Assembly: GCF_019399895.1 (NCBI RefSeq)
Contig: NC_091886.1
Location: 2,480,001 to 2,544,000 of the forward strand
Direction of reading: 5' to 3'
Source: Cardiocondyla obscurior
Taxonomy: Eukaryota; Arthropoda; Insecta; Hymenoptera; Formicidae
DNA: 64,000 bases
Within the stretch, counting starts at the first letter, position 1; each line of letters starts with the position of its first letter. Below, in pieces: positions 50,688 to 64,000 of this stretch. Under the pieces are notes generated by a model that worked only from the letters and a program-made list of their open reading frames with translations, made no database searches and was not told the origin of the DNA. The position numbers were made by a program, and so were the translations under genes.

Positions 50688-53046
50688 TTGTTATATTCTA
50701 CGCTATCACTTGGTTCTATATATTCCGCTCTGCCCACCTATCCCTTACCATTCTTATTCTCTTCGACACATGCTCATTCTACGTTATAATTTTTTGTGTC
50801 AAACGTTTAATTATTCCTCCTATAACTCGCATTACAGTTTACCGCAGCTTTATCTAATCTCATCGTTTTTCTCTTTACATAAATAATTGTTATTTAAATT
50901 TTATTTGATACAATTGTTCCGCCAATTACCCTTTACGATTGGATCTTTTTGCTGTACGGTGTGTCGCACTGCCATCTATTCTTTCAATATCGTGCTTTAA
51001 TATTCTCGTCCGTTTATTTATTAGCGCAGGCAAAATATTTTACTGCCGAGTTAACAGTTCGGCACGAGCACAAAATGATGAACTTACTCAGCGGACTGGT
51101 GGGCAATTTGTGTCGCGAGAAAATCGAGTTGCTAACTGTTGTTTTGTCAGACTGTGTTACTAATCCTCCATCTTTTCATCCAGTCGCCCACCAGCGAGTC
51201 TCGCCTTTTTTTTGTTCTTACTAATTTGCTTTAAAGTTTCGAAGCCGCAGCACCGAACGAGTCAATCGAACCGCCGCGTTTTCAAATAAAAACCTACAAT
51301 TATCACGCGGTACACTAACTTTCCGGGGATAATAAAATTATTGCGTTTATTAATAAGCATCGATAAGACATTTTCGACGTCGCGCCGTGAATCCGAAGGT
51401 CCGTTCGATTATCGCAGCGGTGCTTCTTATTAATAGAACATTTATCCAGCAAATTCCGGCACGTTAAAAATCCCGAGTCCGCCGTCGAGAATTATTCAGA
51501 GCGAGCTATTGTCGGTCTGCGATTTTCTACGATAACTACGAGCGCGACGTGTGTGGAGGGTTTCGATCGGGTCTACCTTTAGCTCGTGTCGTGATATTAA
51601 TTAATCCTCTGGTTCCGACAACCTGCTCGTCATCGGAGTCGCCGACTGCCAATTATAGTCTTTGCGCCTGCTTGTAGAGCTTCTTAGCTCGATACTTGTA
51701 CTTCCTTGAAATTCCCACTCTAGAAATTCTATTCAGAATTCGCAAGAGATTCGTGTTACTCCAGTTTTGAGAATTTCGCGTTACATGTCATCGTTATTGG
51801 TGTTCGATTGTCGCGCACTTAGCGTTTAAATAATTGGCGATTATTTAGGATTTTCGTATTACGTAAAGTTATATATCTATATAATTCAGCAAGATATTGC
51901 ATCAGAAATTTATACAGTGCTCGCTTCTGTATCGAGATCAGTAATGGATTTCTGAATATTTTGCTGCCAGAACTTCTCCAGCGTATTATATTAAGTATGC
52001 GCTCGGATATAATTCACACAAGAAAATCGTCGATGAGAAATATGTCGGTTATTATTAATCGAGCAAATTTCCTTTAATAAATCATTAAGTTTTACGAATA
52101 AAATTTCCGTATTGTGCTGGACATCACCATATTATGAATTTATCGATTCCGCAGTATTGCCTTTATTATTATTAAAACAACGCGGTAACGATCGCCATTG
52201 TTAAGTCGTCTCGTAGATTTATCATTCATAAATTTGTAAAAATGTATACACTTCCTCTATTTTTATTGCGACATTTCTGCATGCCAACCTTTAATACAAA
52301 AAATCGATATACGCAGCTGCATTAATAAGTTGCACGCGTTACTTGCTGTAACAAGATTCCCGATATAGACACGAGCCCATCGATTGGATTATAAAACAAT
52401 TAAAAAAAAGAAAGAAAGAAAAAAAAATAGAAATACTCGCCACCGGCAGATTTAAGAAACAGTCTTTATGAATTTACATTTTTTTACACGGCGCGTTTTT
52501 TATCCTCCGCGTCGCGTTCGAGTCGCCTTGAAAGTCACCGAGTGAGGGATCTATCGATGCGTGCCGTCTGCCGTTAATAAGAACACGCATTACTTACTCT
52601 CATTAGAGCCTGTTAAGAGGTCGGGTCGCCGGCACGTTGCGACGCACGGTTTCACGCGTATGAGATCATCGCGGGAAAGAGTCGCGAGGGCGGCTCTCTC
52701 TCGTCCGTCGCCTCCACCTGAACGGCCGTGCCGCACGCGAGGTTACCACCTAGCCGGTCGGTTGCATCAGCGACGAGCCACGATGCTGGAAAAACGCGTA
52801 CGGCCAATCGATAGCATTGAAAATCATTCCGCTCTGGCGGCCGGCCAAGTCGTCGCACACATAAATTTCGAAACTTTCGTTCTCCCGACACGTTTTCCAT
52901 CCCCCTCCGTTTCTTCCCTTAATCTCCTTTCCCTTCTCTCCACGCGCGTTTCCCGAGCTTACACCTGTTTGACCGTTTTCGTATTCATTCTGTTGCAGCC
53001 CGGAACAATTTACGTGAATCCAGAAAGTAACGGCACGACAGGCACC

Positions 53047-56000
53047 ATGGCGTTCGCCGGTCTCAAGAAGCAAATCAACAAAGCGAATCAGGTAAGCAAC
53101 TTGGCAAATGGATTTCGCGCTCCCCGCGCGAGATCGATAATGTCTTTCGAGTGAAACAAGTCCGCGAACGAAGGGAGTTTAGCGCACTTCGACGGCAAAG
53201 TGCACACTAAATAACTCGACACACTTCGCGTAATTATTTGAAACATACGGAAATACTTTTTCACTTAAATATTGAATGACGACGGATCAATACGTAATAC
53301 CGATAAGTATTTTTTTTATCACTTAAGGCTTCGCCTCTCGTGGATTATTTTTCTTATCGATAAACCTGTCGATTTCTTTTAACGGATGCCTAGATTGGCA
53401 GTTCACTACCGCCGGCTCGTAATTGGAATCCGATTTGTTCCTCCGCGGATAAAAAAAAAAAAATTTATTTTTAAGTCCGGCTGCTCCAGTTTAACCAGCA
53501 ATTTTTGTTTGATTAAGGATAATGCCGCCTTCACGCGTTTATCATGCTATTGATTCGATGCTTAGGGGTGTCAAGGGAGCATTGTACTAACGGTTCGGTG
53601 TAGCGTGCTGTTACGACGTATTCATTACGGGGAATGCCGTTGAAACTTTAATCGTCCACGTGAACGCTCGAGCAACATTTGCGGCAATTACTCCGGCAAT
53701 GTATCGCTACTTAGACGCCGCGAAGTTTCGTCCGCCGACGCGGTGTGTCCCCGCGAAATGAGCGACACTTTAATGCGATTACGCATTACCGGCAAAACTC
53801 ATAACGTTTCGCGCAAGCTCGCGGCCGGGATTCTGCGAACGTAATTCACAAAAGCGTGCGAACGAAATCGGTGAAACTCGAGGCGCGAAACGCCTTCGGA
53901 TTAATTACGCGTGTTATTCTGTACGAATTATCTCCGCGCCGATGTGATCGATACCCCTGGCGTTCCACGTACATTCCCGATACGTAAGAATTTTATTACT
54001 GGAATTCTCCCGCGATCTCGAGGATCCGGGAGAGGGGGGGATATAGAAATCTGGGTTGTGAAAATATGAGCGCGGAATGCACGAGCCGCGCAGACGGAAT
54101 CACGGAATTGTCGTAGTATAGCGTGGTTTTTGTATCAATTACCGAGGAAAATATTCTGTTTATTAGAACGAGTTACGATCATTCTTTGTGTTAAAGTTGC
54201 GGAAAATAATGAAGGCTTCACGGAGTTATTCGAGATTTATTGATTGATACTCTAGAGAGAAGATCGCGTTCAAAAACCGGCTGATGCAAATTATCATTTG
54301 GTACAATGTGTTGTATCCGGAGAATTTTCGTATCAACCGCAGCCGCGGCGTTATCACTCTGTCAAGTTTAATCTCGAAACGACGAGCGGGAAAACGTGTA
54401 GTCACTGCCGCTCTCGATATTAAAGTCGCAGCGAGACCGTGACGAATCGATGACTAATTGTTAATTGCAGACGGCGCGCTCGACAAATTAATTAATTCTT
54501 TACGTTAATGAAACGAGGTCGTGGTAAATACGAGTGACTCTTAAAATCGGGAAAAGTATAAGGAATCAGAACGGAAACATTCGTTTAAATTGAAAATACG
54601 CAGACATTAGATATTATTTCATTTATTTTTAATTAAGTAATGTAGATTAAAAAAAAAAGAAATATCTTAATTACAGCGTGAATTATTTAACGAAAAATAA
54701 TGTGTCGTTTCGTTGTTTAATGATCGCGATTTTGAAATTCGAAGTAACCCGTCGAAATCTGCTGTTTCATCAAATAATATCTCATAATGAAGCGTAATTA
54801 AGCGCGATTTGTGTTAACGTGCTTGTTGCACACCCGCATGGTCTTTATATGTACCTTCCCGTTAATTTTCGTTCTCTCGTTCGCCCTTGGCTGCGAAAAT
54901 CTATACGTCGGCAATCTCGTTGGACATGCGTCATGCGTAACTCGCGCTCTAAATACCGTAGCGAACTTGATTATGAAATTCTTAACGTTAAAGACGCAAG
55001 ATTGCGCCTCCGCGTCAAACGTGCCGCGAACGCGCGCCCGTGCCGTGCGAAATTCTGCACGCCTGTATACGGCGCTTCTGCTGTTTGCATTGTCGAGACG
55101 CAATAATGGAAATGGCGGCAATTATTCCCATGTGCCGTCCGTAATTGCACGGTACACGGTAAAATACTATTTGCGATTATGCAAACGCGCATAGAGTTCG
55201 CCCCGAAGGTAAATATCGATAAAAGTTATTTCTGGTCCGGTGACTGCGCGCGTTCTGCAATTAATATTGTGATTTAAAACGTCCGCAGATGAGTCGAATC
55301 GATTGCGTTATAGTCCCTGCTATCGAAACTTTATTTCAGCGTCTTCAATTAGTTTACATACCGCCTCGTATCGCGCGCCCATTACGTTTGCTTCGCGTCT
55401 ACGCGGCGCGAGCTCACTACAGAAAGCACCGTCACAAATCTTGATTTTTGTTAATGGAGTTGGGCGTGAGGGAAAGTTTAAGTTTTAATACGATTCCCGA
55501 GGGATGTCTTGCCGCCGACGCGAGACGCGTTGGCGGGATGTTATCGTTGGCCTTAATTACCGCGGTGCAGTTTCGCAAATACCAAATGAAAATCCATGCC
55601 GCGGAACGCGCGAACGGGAGGGCTCGCCGAAGTCCGCGTAGCGGCGTGCGAGGACAATGCGAATTACTGCGCGCGTGCGACCGAGGTGATTGTGTAACGA
55701 GCAATTTTAAACTATCGACCGGGCGACTTCTCGGTAGCCACCGAAATTCTCGGTGATGCGCGATGGTGGCGGCCGCAGCTTCTGACCTTTCGCGTCCCTA
55801 ATTGTGCCCACCGCCTTCGAATCTTCATTATGAACGAGAGCCATCGATCGAGTTACGCCGGCGTGAAAGTTATTCGTATACTTTTACGGTATATTACAAA
55901 AAAAAAACGTGCACATTATACTGAAAGGTACGCGGAAATAAATTTTCTTTTTTTTTTAAACTCGTATCTTAAGCTCAACTTGACAAGTTCATCTGTCTCG

Positions 56001-59000
56001 TTTTTTATATTTGTATTCCACACATGCATTTTATTTAAAAATCTTTTAATAAGATCGGATTGTTCACGTCGAATCGACCGTTGTCTATTTTCGCGTACAA
56101 AGTACTTAATGGTTCGATTGCGTTATCGCACGCGTAAATACCGCGTGGGACCGTATTGCGTCTCGGTGAAAATTGCGCGTTTGTCTCGCCGTGCGAAAAA
56201 CCCCGGAATCGGATGCGCGCACGAACGTATCGCACACGACGCACGTGTCCACATATGCCCGGCGCACTTTCTGCGCCCTAATTGCATTTGCCCGCGATAT
56301 ATGTGCGGCGTGTACGAAGGCCGGTGTGGCAAATATCGAGCTCCAAAGTACATTGTCGCTGCCGTGATGCCGCCGTGTTATGCCACCACCAGCAGCGCAA
56401 TATCGCGTACGTTCTGTTCGTCCTGCTATCGACATTGCGGACGATGGCGAACGGATGTTTTTACGGCGACGTCGTAAACTCGCCGACGACGTTACACAGA
56501 GAGATCGACCGCGCGAGCTTTCGAGAGGAACGAGAGAAAAGGAGCTTTTTTTTCGCGTCCGTCGGAAATTTCGTTCGTGCTCAGGTGCACACGTGAGATA
56601 TTTAAAGATACGCCGACAACGCTCTCCACGTGTTCGGCGCGCGTTTAATAAAATATCACGGCGCTACTATTTATTAGATCACTTGGATCCATTCGGCGTG
56701 CTACTTTTTCCCTTTAATAAATGTAATATAAAAAAAAAGAAATAATAGAAAATGATCGCGGAGTAGGTAACTTTCCTGCACGAGCTCGGTGAATATTTAA
56801 CACTGACATTTAAAGCAGATGTTATCGAAATATTTAGATTAGTGATAAATACCGAAACGTTATCGCCGGCTCTTCCTAAAGGTCACTTTATCTTTTTTAA
56901 TTTCACGCTTTCTTTTTATCTCCCGGATGCAACATTGTGTTCTCAACTCGTGTACCGCCTAAGCGAGCGCGTCTGTGAAATCCGATGTCCGCCGGTCAAT
57001 CCGGTTGTCGCTTTGGTTCGAGTGCAAAGGTCTCGTTCGAGCACGAATGTACCGCCTGAGTGGCGCAATTAATCCTTATTAAGATCGACCACCCTTATCG
57101 AATCCGTGACACCGGTGGCTAACTTTAAAAGGGCTTTAAAGCGGAAAGAGCGACGCGCGAGTGCTTGCCGAATGTGTGTCAAGAGTTTTGCTATACAACA
57201 CCCGCGGTGTTCGTTAGCGGCGTGAAAATCTAGATCTTATTCAATCCGATCGAATTTCGTTCACTGCAGGAGTGAATCGGTTATAAATATCGCTCCTTCA
57301 GTGGCTTCAATTTTGTCGATGATGCTTCTCCGACTGTGCTCTTCTGTCATTCACGTTCACCGATGTCTGCCGGGACGGTTTTAAATATAACTTCAACAAA
57401 TAATGTTCCGTGTAATCTTTAATTTATGAAATAATAGAATTTTATTTCTTTTTCTTTTTCTTTTTTTTTTTTGAGGTAAATATGAGAGTCGAATCACTGC
57501 TCGCAATACCATTAACGCAATTTACAAACTGTTATTAGTTTAATTTTAATAGAAACGAGGATTCATAATTTAAATGTAATAACGTTATTTCGACCGCAAA
57601 CGACAGGCACTTTGTCGCTTTATAATACTTGCTAAACGGGTAAAAATTTTATGTTCGCGATCCCTCTGTAAACGGGCTCGTAGCTCTTTTCTTGCAGCAG
57701 AGAAAATTTAAGTTCTTTGAGTTCTGTATTTGTACGTTGGTGTGATCCATTTATGGCGACGTCCATCGTAATATTTTGCAAACATAATTTTGAGTCGCTG
57801 AAAACGGAACGTTTTATTGGTATAAAGTGTGTGACATTGCATTTGACGCGCAATGTGGGTCAAATTTACTCCAGGACGTTTACTGGGATACGAATAGCGG
57901 CTACATCCCTGTGCGCATCTTTGAAAATAGGTCATTGTTAAATAGGTCATAGTCTTTCTCCCTCTTTCTCTTTCCCTCTTTTTTTTCTCTGCTCTTTTCG
58001 TATTCCTTACTTCTTTCATTCGATTGCACAGAAAAAAAATCAAATCTCACGCCATTACCTAAATTATATTTAACGCACAAAGACCCTGATTTTATAAATT
58101 AAAATCTAAATTGATCGGACGTCCTCGCGATTATCGGAAGTTCTGATTGCTTTCGCACGTAAGTAAACATTTAAGTTTCCGTGAACGAAATCGAATTATG
58201 CGTGCAAAATGCACTTGGAAGGACTTTAAAGGAGCTTAGAGAGGAATACCGTTGGTGCTAACTTCAAGGTAACTTCCTCCCATTGTATATATTGCGGAAA
58301 TGATAAAGTAAAAAAGATAAAAGTGAAAGAGAGGAAAAGAAAGAGAAAGGGACTAGAAAAAAAAAAAAAAAAAATAGTTAATCGCGGTCCTATTTGATTT
58401 CTGAAATTTTATAAGGAGAATTTCGCGTGGGCAATTAGCGAGTGTCGATAATAATCGTATAAGGCTTGATTCATCGATTTTCCATAACGTTCCTGTTTGA
58501 AATTCGGTAATATGTACAACTTTGACACGCGTGAGTAGTTAATCCAATAGAATGTAATTGATGAAGCTCATCGGAGTTCCAAAGTAATCGGGAGGCGACC
58601 ACTCGATATTCATTTAGCGGAAATTACGCAGTCGTTGTTGCATACGCTCATGTATGCCAAACCGTGTGACCCATTTTCAAAAGTCTTGGCAGTACGCGTG
58701 TCCCTTTTTTTTTTTTTCTTTTTTATCATTTTGGCAAATCTTTCGTAGAAATCGTGGTGGATCGACGGATATTAACGTTGCGGTTGCTATTGATCCGAAA
58801 AAGGAACCTAACCATTCCTTCTCCTTCCCGTCTGATATTTCCCGCGCTATTAACATCCTCCCTTATATACACACACTTTCCTTCTCAAACGCTCGGGCTC
58901 GTGACTTCGCCCTCGAAAATATTTCGAGCAAAATCTCGCGTTAGGATCCTTATTTACGATTATCCGATCTCGTTTAACCGACGCGATCCGCAGGAATATT

Positions 59001-62000
59001 ATATTTCCACGGCGTGATTTACATAGTCTAAAAAGACATTTTCCTGAACGATCTTGTTCGCGAAGTAATAGCCAATATAAGCGCGGAGTATTAATTCGAT
59101 ATATTAGGATTGATAAAGATTTCTGAGCGCGAATTAAATTTATTATCGATATCTATTTCTTTCAAATCTAATATATTTTTAAACTATGTATTTAAAAAAT
59201 TTTTTACATTTTTTAATATTCCATTTCTGGTACGATTTAGAGAATGAATAAGTAACATTGTTCTTTTTTTTTATCATGAGGTCTTATGAGGTCAAATTAG
59301 GAGATTTATAAAATCGATAAACTGCGTTGTTCATTTAATGGGGACAGATTTTAACCTAAGGATCTCTTTTGCAGTACATGACGGAGAAGATGGGCGGAGC
59401 GGAAGGAACGAAGCTCGATGTCGATTTCATGGACATGGAGAGGGTGAGTACAGTGTATTTTTGTGCATCTATCTTTTTCCCTTTATCTCTCGCATGTGTG
59501 CGAAAATAAGAACACCTTTCACATATTTGCGCGGCTCCTTTGTGAGAATGTCAGCAAAGGGATGACTAGCATGTTCCATTTACCGGCATTATTACTGAAT
59601 TTTAAAGATTCTATTTGATCGTATTTTTTTTTTTTTTTTTTTTTTTCGCTCCGCTGAAAATCTTATCAATCTTTTAAAATGCTTTCTTGACGTTTCTCTT
59701 TTTCTTTTATATGAAGTCAGAAAAACCAGAAGTTGGGATTAACTATGTTATAAAACAAGGTTCAGGAAAAAACTTTTTACCGGCTCCTTTCTTAAATAGT
59801 TTACTTTCAACTTCAATATAGATGACGCAATACAGCTTTTCATCAAGGGTTTGTTTGTAAATTCCATTCTTTGCAGTAGCTCTTAATTCTTCGATTACGG
59901 TTTCATTTCGTGTTACTTTGTATTACTGAACCTCTGGTTTCTAAAAATCTGAACCGGCTTTTTATTCTGAATTAAGATGGAATATAAAATGCAAATCTGA
60001 CGTGAGCTAATTTAATAAAATCTTTCGAGATATCTATAAATTCGTCAAAAATAAATTAGGCCTTCTTGATTTTTAAATAAAAAGCAAATTTTATGATTAA
60101 ATAAATTTAATATAATTAAAATATGATGCAAAATATAAAAAGAACGATCAAGAGATAAATCTGAATAAAAGGAATTTCGAGATCAGTTTTTAAACTTATG
60201 TTTGGAATTTGTGCGCCGCTATATCTTGCAGGGACATTATTCCGATCAGAGCATTATAATCTCTCAAATAAATTGCTTTTTAATTCTTACGAAGGATCGA
60301 TAATCGATTTCATATGCATTGTGAATATAATTTCAAAGGAATTCCTCGGCGTTCTCGTCGAAGTAAATTGTTGGAGACGAAGGCTTTATATATAAATACG
60401 TTGTGCGTATAGAAAACAGACGTCACGTATGAGCTCGTGGAGGAGCTGCAGATGAAGACGAAGGAGTTCCTTCAGCCAAACCCGACGGCGAGGGCGAAAA
60501 TGGCTGCGGTCAAGGGTATCAGCAAACTCAGCGGTCAGGCGAAGGCGTCCACCTATCCACAGCCGGAAGGTGTACTTGGCGATTGCATGCTCATTTACGG
60601 CAAGAAAATGGGCGAGGACAGCATTTTCGGTACGTTCAATTTAAATCTAACAATCGCGCTTTTTTTTCCGCCGCCGAGAAAACATTCAATTCGCGCCTCC
60701 TTGTTCAAAGTGTTCTTCCTCGAAGAGGAACCTCTTGAAATTAATTTCGCGACTGTTACTTTATTTGATTTTATTTTTTATATATATATATATTTTTTTA
60801 TCAAATTGACTCTTGTTGGTAGGAAGTAAGAATGATTTGGCGATTAAATGTATGAGGCAAAACCTCCGGCAAAACTGGCCTTATGCGAGTTGGGTGGCTT
60901 TCGTATCGGAATTTATTGACATTTTAATCTTACGGTTAAAATAAGGGAGACATATCGAGGATCGATAGGTCGCATTGTCTAGGCGGCACTTTATTTCCTA
61001 TCCAATTTTTATCAATCTTTGCAGCCCAGGCTCTCGTCGAAATGGGTGAAGCCATGAAGCAGATGGCAGACGTCAAGTACTCGCTGGACGATAACATCAA
61101 GCAGAACTTCCTCGAGCCGCTGCACCATCTGCAGACCAAGGATCTGAAGGAAGTGATGGTACGGTTATTGGAAAAGTTGTGTATAGTCGCGCTTGGCTAG
61201 GCGCCCGCGTCCTCGCACTCTGCACGCGTTCGATCTCCTCCGATTTGTTGATTTCAGCACCATCGGAAGAAACTGCAAGGCCGTAGGCTGGACTTCGATT
61301 GCAAGCGAAGACGTCAGGCGAAAGGTACGTTAAGGTTCTCTCGCATGTTGCCCTCGCTTCTCGTCCTCCCTTCGCTATTGATTTATTCAGACGCGTGCGA
61401 GCCGGAGCTGTCGGTCGGCGCGTGTGTCCTTGCCACGAGCACGCCGTTCCTTCGCGACTCGAAATAAAAAAGAAACCGTGACGGAATAGTTGTAACACGC
61501 GGTAATGGAGACGGGCGGCCGCGGGCACCAGCGAAAAAGAGCCTCGGCAGCGCGTTCATGATTTTCGAGACGACGACGTCGTAAAAGGAAACCGAGTTAT
61601 ACGACGTTAGCGGGCGATAATGCCATAACGGCGAAAGGTCACAAAATTTCAAGTAGATTTTTGTTTCTTGACGGAGAGGAAAAAAAAAAGGGCTCGTAGT
61701 TACGTGACGTACATCATTTTTTAACTGCGACGAATAAAAACGCTGACTGAAAGATACGTGACTCTGCCGAGAGGAGGCTAGCAATCGTCGGGATTGTCGT
61801 TTTTTTAGATTATTTTTATTTTGACTTTATTTTTCCAGCGTAACGTTGGTGGGTTTTCAAGCTCTTTGTGGCGATAATTTTCTGTTCTATTGTCGGCATG
61901 TGTGTTAGAAAATAGAAATTCGTTCTTCTACGATTTGTCCCTGCAGACTAGGACTACGATCGACGATAAGATCGTTGCATGAGTAGATGCAAATACTGGA

Positions 62001-63861
62001 AACTTTCTTTTTTTTTTTTTTCCTTTCTTTTTTTTCGTTGCAATAGAGAGGAAACGTTTCACTCGCATGCACCGCGTTGCATGAACGCAATTAAATAGGA
62101 TCACAAATCAGCGTTATAATGTAGACTTGAAAGTGGAACGCGAGAAGAATAATGTGCGTTTTATACGGTGAAAAAAATAAATAAATATTTTTTGAAGAGC
62201 TCGTAGACTCATCGTTGAAAATTCATTTAAATTTGCTCAGCGAATTTAGCAGAAGAAAATAATAATTTATATACTTTAATTTATATGTTCATTGGTAATC
62301 TTATTGAGCCATTTAATTCAATTAATTTTTTACAAGTGTTATATTAATAAAAATATATACTGCATTCTCGATCGTCGAGCAGAGTCTTATGAAAATTCCT
62401 GTAAGTTCTATATACGTTGCTTTCATATTGTCTCAATTGTTACTTTCAATTTATTCGTACGTTTCTCACGGTTTTAATTTTTATTTGCGCTATTTGTTCT
62501 GAATAAATTTACGCTTTATGTTGATGAATCGGTGTGATATTTGTTTTCGGCGATCGCTTAATTATTAGCGACTGGAAAGAGATCCGCCAGTCCGCATTTC
62601 GGAAGCCCAGCGCGATCGGGTACTTGGTCGCCACACGGTATGACTTCCATTACGTGCAATTAATCTTGTAACTCTTGGCCCCGTATTTTTGGAGATTTAT
62701 CACACATTGTCAGTATAGTTCTAACCGCTAGTAAATTTCCTACAAAATTTTCAAGTAAAAAAATTAGGTAGTTCAAATCTGCGTAAAACCGACATTGAAG
62801 TATTCTAGAAAAAAAAAAAAAAAAGAACGTATTTTTTGAAAGATATCTTTATCTTTAATTGCGCTTCTTAGCTAAAGTATTTATAGGAAATTGAAGCTTT
62901 AACTTTAAGCTGTGCGTCTGTGGTCGTTGTTGTAGAGATAAAAATGTTATCGAAGTGATCGAGATCACCAAAACGTCTCCCTTTGTAGCGTCAGATGCAT
63001 TTGCGCGCTAGAATTAATGAGCTTTTCTTTTCTTTTTTTTTTTTTCTTTTTTTTTATTTACCGTATACTGTACTGTAATTATTTAGATTTAGGAAAGCAA
63101 CCCAGTAGTGCAACCTTTTTAATGCCGTTGGCGGGGCAACCGTTTGCGAACAGGTTCTCACGTTTCAGACGAGGAGATTCGTCAGGCCGAGGAAAAGTTT
63201 GCGGAGAGCCTACATCTCGCGCAGATGGGGATGTTTAATCTGCTGGCAAATGACGTGAGTCGTCTCGCCGCTAATACGAAGCGTTGTCGCGCGCGGAGTC
63301 CGAGATTCTTACGCGGTTTCTTTTATAGATCGAACAAGTAGCACAGTTGGCGACTTTCAGCGAAGCTCTTCTCGAATACCATCAACAGTGCACCGAAATC
63401 CTCAGAGGACTAACGGAAACACTCTTGGAAAAGTAAGTCCGACTCGCGTAACCAAACGTTTTTACGAAAGTTGAACGCGGGCGAAATCGATTTCAATCAA
63501 TTCTTCGAAGGGCGCATTGCAAAATTGAATTATATATATATATACATTTTTTTTCTTTCGTAAATATTAACATATTCCTGTCTGCTTTAAATAAATAAGC
63601 AAGTTTTCTTTTGTTTTTTTTTTTTTCTTATGTAAGAAGAGATCGAGTTGTCCGCCTTTACGTCGCGCTTCAAAGAGCTACGGCGTTCTTTTTTTATTCT
63701 CGAATAACGTTATTCACGGGCGTGTGTCTTGCTCTCCAGGAAAGAAGAGGCCGTAAATAGACCAAAGATGGAATTTGTGCCGAAGACACTGACGGATCTG
63801 CACGTGGAAGGTGGATTGCCGACGTCGGACCATATGAACGGTGGGAACTACTCTCTTCACG
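53047..63861 (+). CDS. EndoA: Endophilin-A, amphipathic helix and BAR domain; 3' end outside window
   Basis: Coding exons: 53047-53091, 59375-59443, 60413-60629, 61025-61158, 61258-61324, 63169-63254, 63329-63432, 63740-63861. The first is the coding part of exon 52999-53091. Phases match throughout, giving 281 codons plus one base. The start, ACCATGG, opens MAFAGLKKQINKANQ, the membrane-inserting amphipathic helix. YMTEKMGGAEGTKLD follows, then the BAR dimer region with QPNPTARAKMAAVKGISKLS, ADVKYSLDDNIKQNFLEPL and HHRKKLQGRRLDFDCKRRR, to about residue 245. EFVPKTLTDL begins the linker. The SH3 domain that binds dynamin and synaptojanin is not in the window. Endophilin curves membranes and acts in synaptic vesicle endocytosis (family knowledge). 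The introns (6283, 969, 395, 99, 1844, 74 and 307 bases) hold no recognised gene. The frame is open upstream of the ATG within exon 52999-53091, but the Kozak ATG matches known orthologues. Confidence 0.96.
53092..59374 (+). other. Endophilin-A first coding-region intron (6.3 kb)
   Basis: The intron runs from CAG|GTAAGC to CTCTTTTGCAG|TACATG. It contains frames up to 215 codons (55830-56477) with dense arginine, cysteine and serine and no similarity. These overlap frames on other strands and are not called. T or A runs occur near 57460, 58360 and 58706. No nested gene was recognised. Confidence 0.85.
60779..60792. repeat. (TA)7 microsatellite in endophilin-A intron
   Basis: A short TA dinucleotide repeat in the intron between coding exons 3 and 4. 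A similar (TA)7 is at 63531-63544 in the intron before coding exon 8. Confidence 0.85.
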
Positions 63862-64000
63862 GTAAAACGCATTTCACAAATACTCCACTACACTGCGCGA
63901 CGACACTCGGGGTGGTCTGGCTGTTTAACTGTCTCTTGCTCCTCATTCTTTTTCTATCATGCCGTGAGAAAAGGCGTCTACGTATCCTCTTACGTTACGT

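Larger units (their letters stand above)
43034..52998. other. Probable 5' intron/upstream region of endophilin-A; no other gene recognised
   Basis: No exon with recognisable similarity appears on either strand. A GA/GATA-rich microsatellite lies at 43432-43481 and a GA repeat at 48598-48625. Perfect palindromes are found at 45976-45989 and 50672-50687. A frame ending at 49016 has a protein-like stretch (YAQVDDLEKYSRN and DVFVKDFRRINEMMK) but no assignable family. The GC-rich block at 49750-50250 is listed separately. Confidence 0.45.

Noticed and set aside
55830..56477. 215-codon plus-strand frame inside the endophilin-A intron
   Set aside because: Cys/Arg-rich composition without zinc-finger or other spacing, overlapping frames on both strands, and no splice or start support.
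1..64000. CRISPR arrays, rRNA or tRNA genes, complete transposons
   Set aside because: No regularly spaced repeats, cloverleaf-compatible A/B box pairs, rRNA core sequence or transposase/reverse-transcriptase motifs were seen by eye. A covariance-model and repeat-library search would be needed to exclude small or decayed copies.

Overview
This is nuclear DNA of an insect, most likely a hymenopteran and probably an ant. Three genes were recognised from their translated exons: an insect-type DUF4743/Nudix hydrolase, importin-11, and endophilin-A, whose exon 1 and 2 residues closely match Drosophila EndoA as I recall it. All have short GT-AG introns and T-rich acceptors. The surrounding non-coding DNA is full of CpG and of long poly(T)/poly(A) runs, as is usual in ant and bee genomes. 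The species cannot be fixed from the sequence.

Layout. Positions 1-26.6 kb contain no recognisable coding gene. They hold a convincing set of plus-strand splice signals around 3.66-4.34 kb, with a duplicated exon-like segment, that looks like a spliced non-coding RNA or 5' leader, and a GC-rich segment with a splice donor at 14.48 kb. At 26.6-28.1 kb, a minus-strand exon of 26 codons encodes a signal peptide and ends in a strong donor. It lies below a 1-kb strand-asymmetric CT-rich/GC-rich promoter-like block. The rest of that secreted or membrane protein would lie to the left, across a first intron that must be large, or beyond the window. From 30.5 to 34.3 kb the DNA is very AT-rich and non-coding, probably in part the 3' UTR of the next gene.

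The gene-dense core (34.3-42.6 kb) has two divergent housekeeping genes. The five-exon Nudix hydrolase runs leftwards (327 aa). Importin-11 runs rightwards in 17 exons (972 aa), complete from ATG to stop. They share a 1.8-kb GC-rich intergenic region with CCAAT boxes and a GA repeat.

The right third (about 42.7 kb to the end) belongs mainly to endophilin-A, plus strand. Eight coding exons (281 codons) give the whole amphipathic helix and BAR domain. The C-terminal SH3 domain lies beyond the right edge. Two upstream GC-rich segments with good splice donors (ends at 43033 and 50247) are candidate alternative non-coding first exons, which would make the gene more than 20 kb long.

The three recognised genes do not form a pathway. 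They act in nucleotide/thiamine-diphosphate clean-up, nuclear import, and synaptic-vesicle endocytosis. No transposase, reverse transcriptase, CRISPR array, rRNA or tRNA was recognised.
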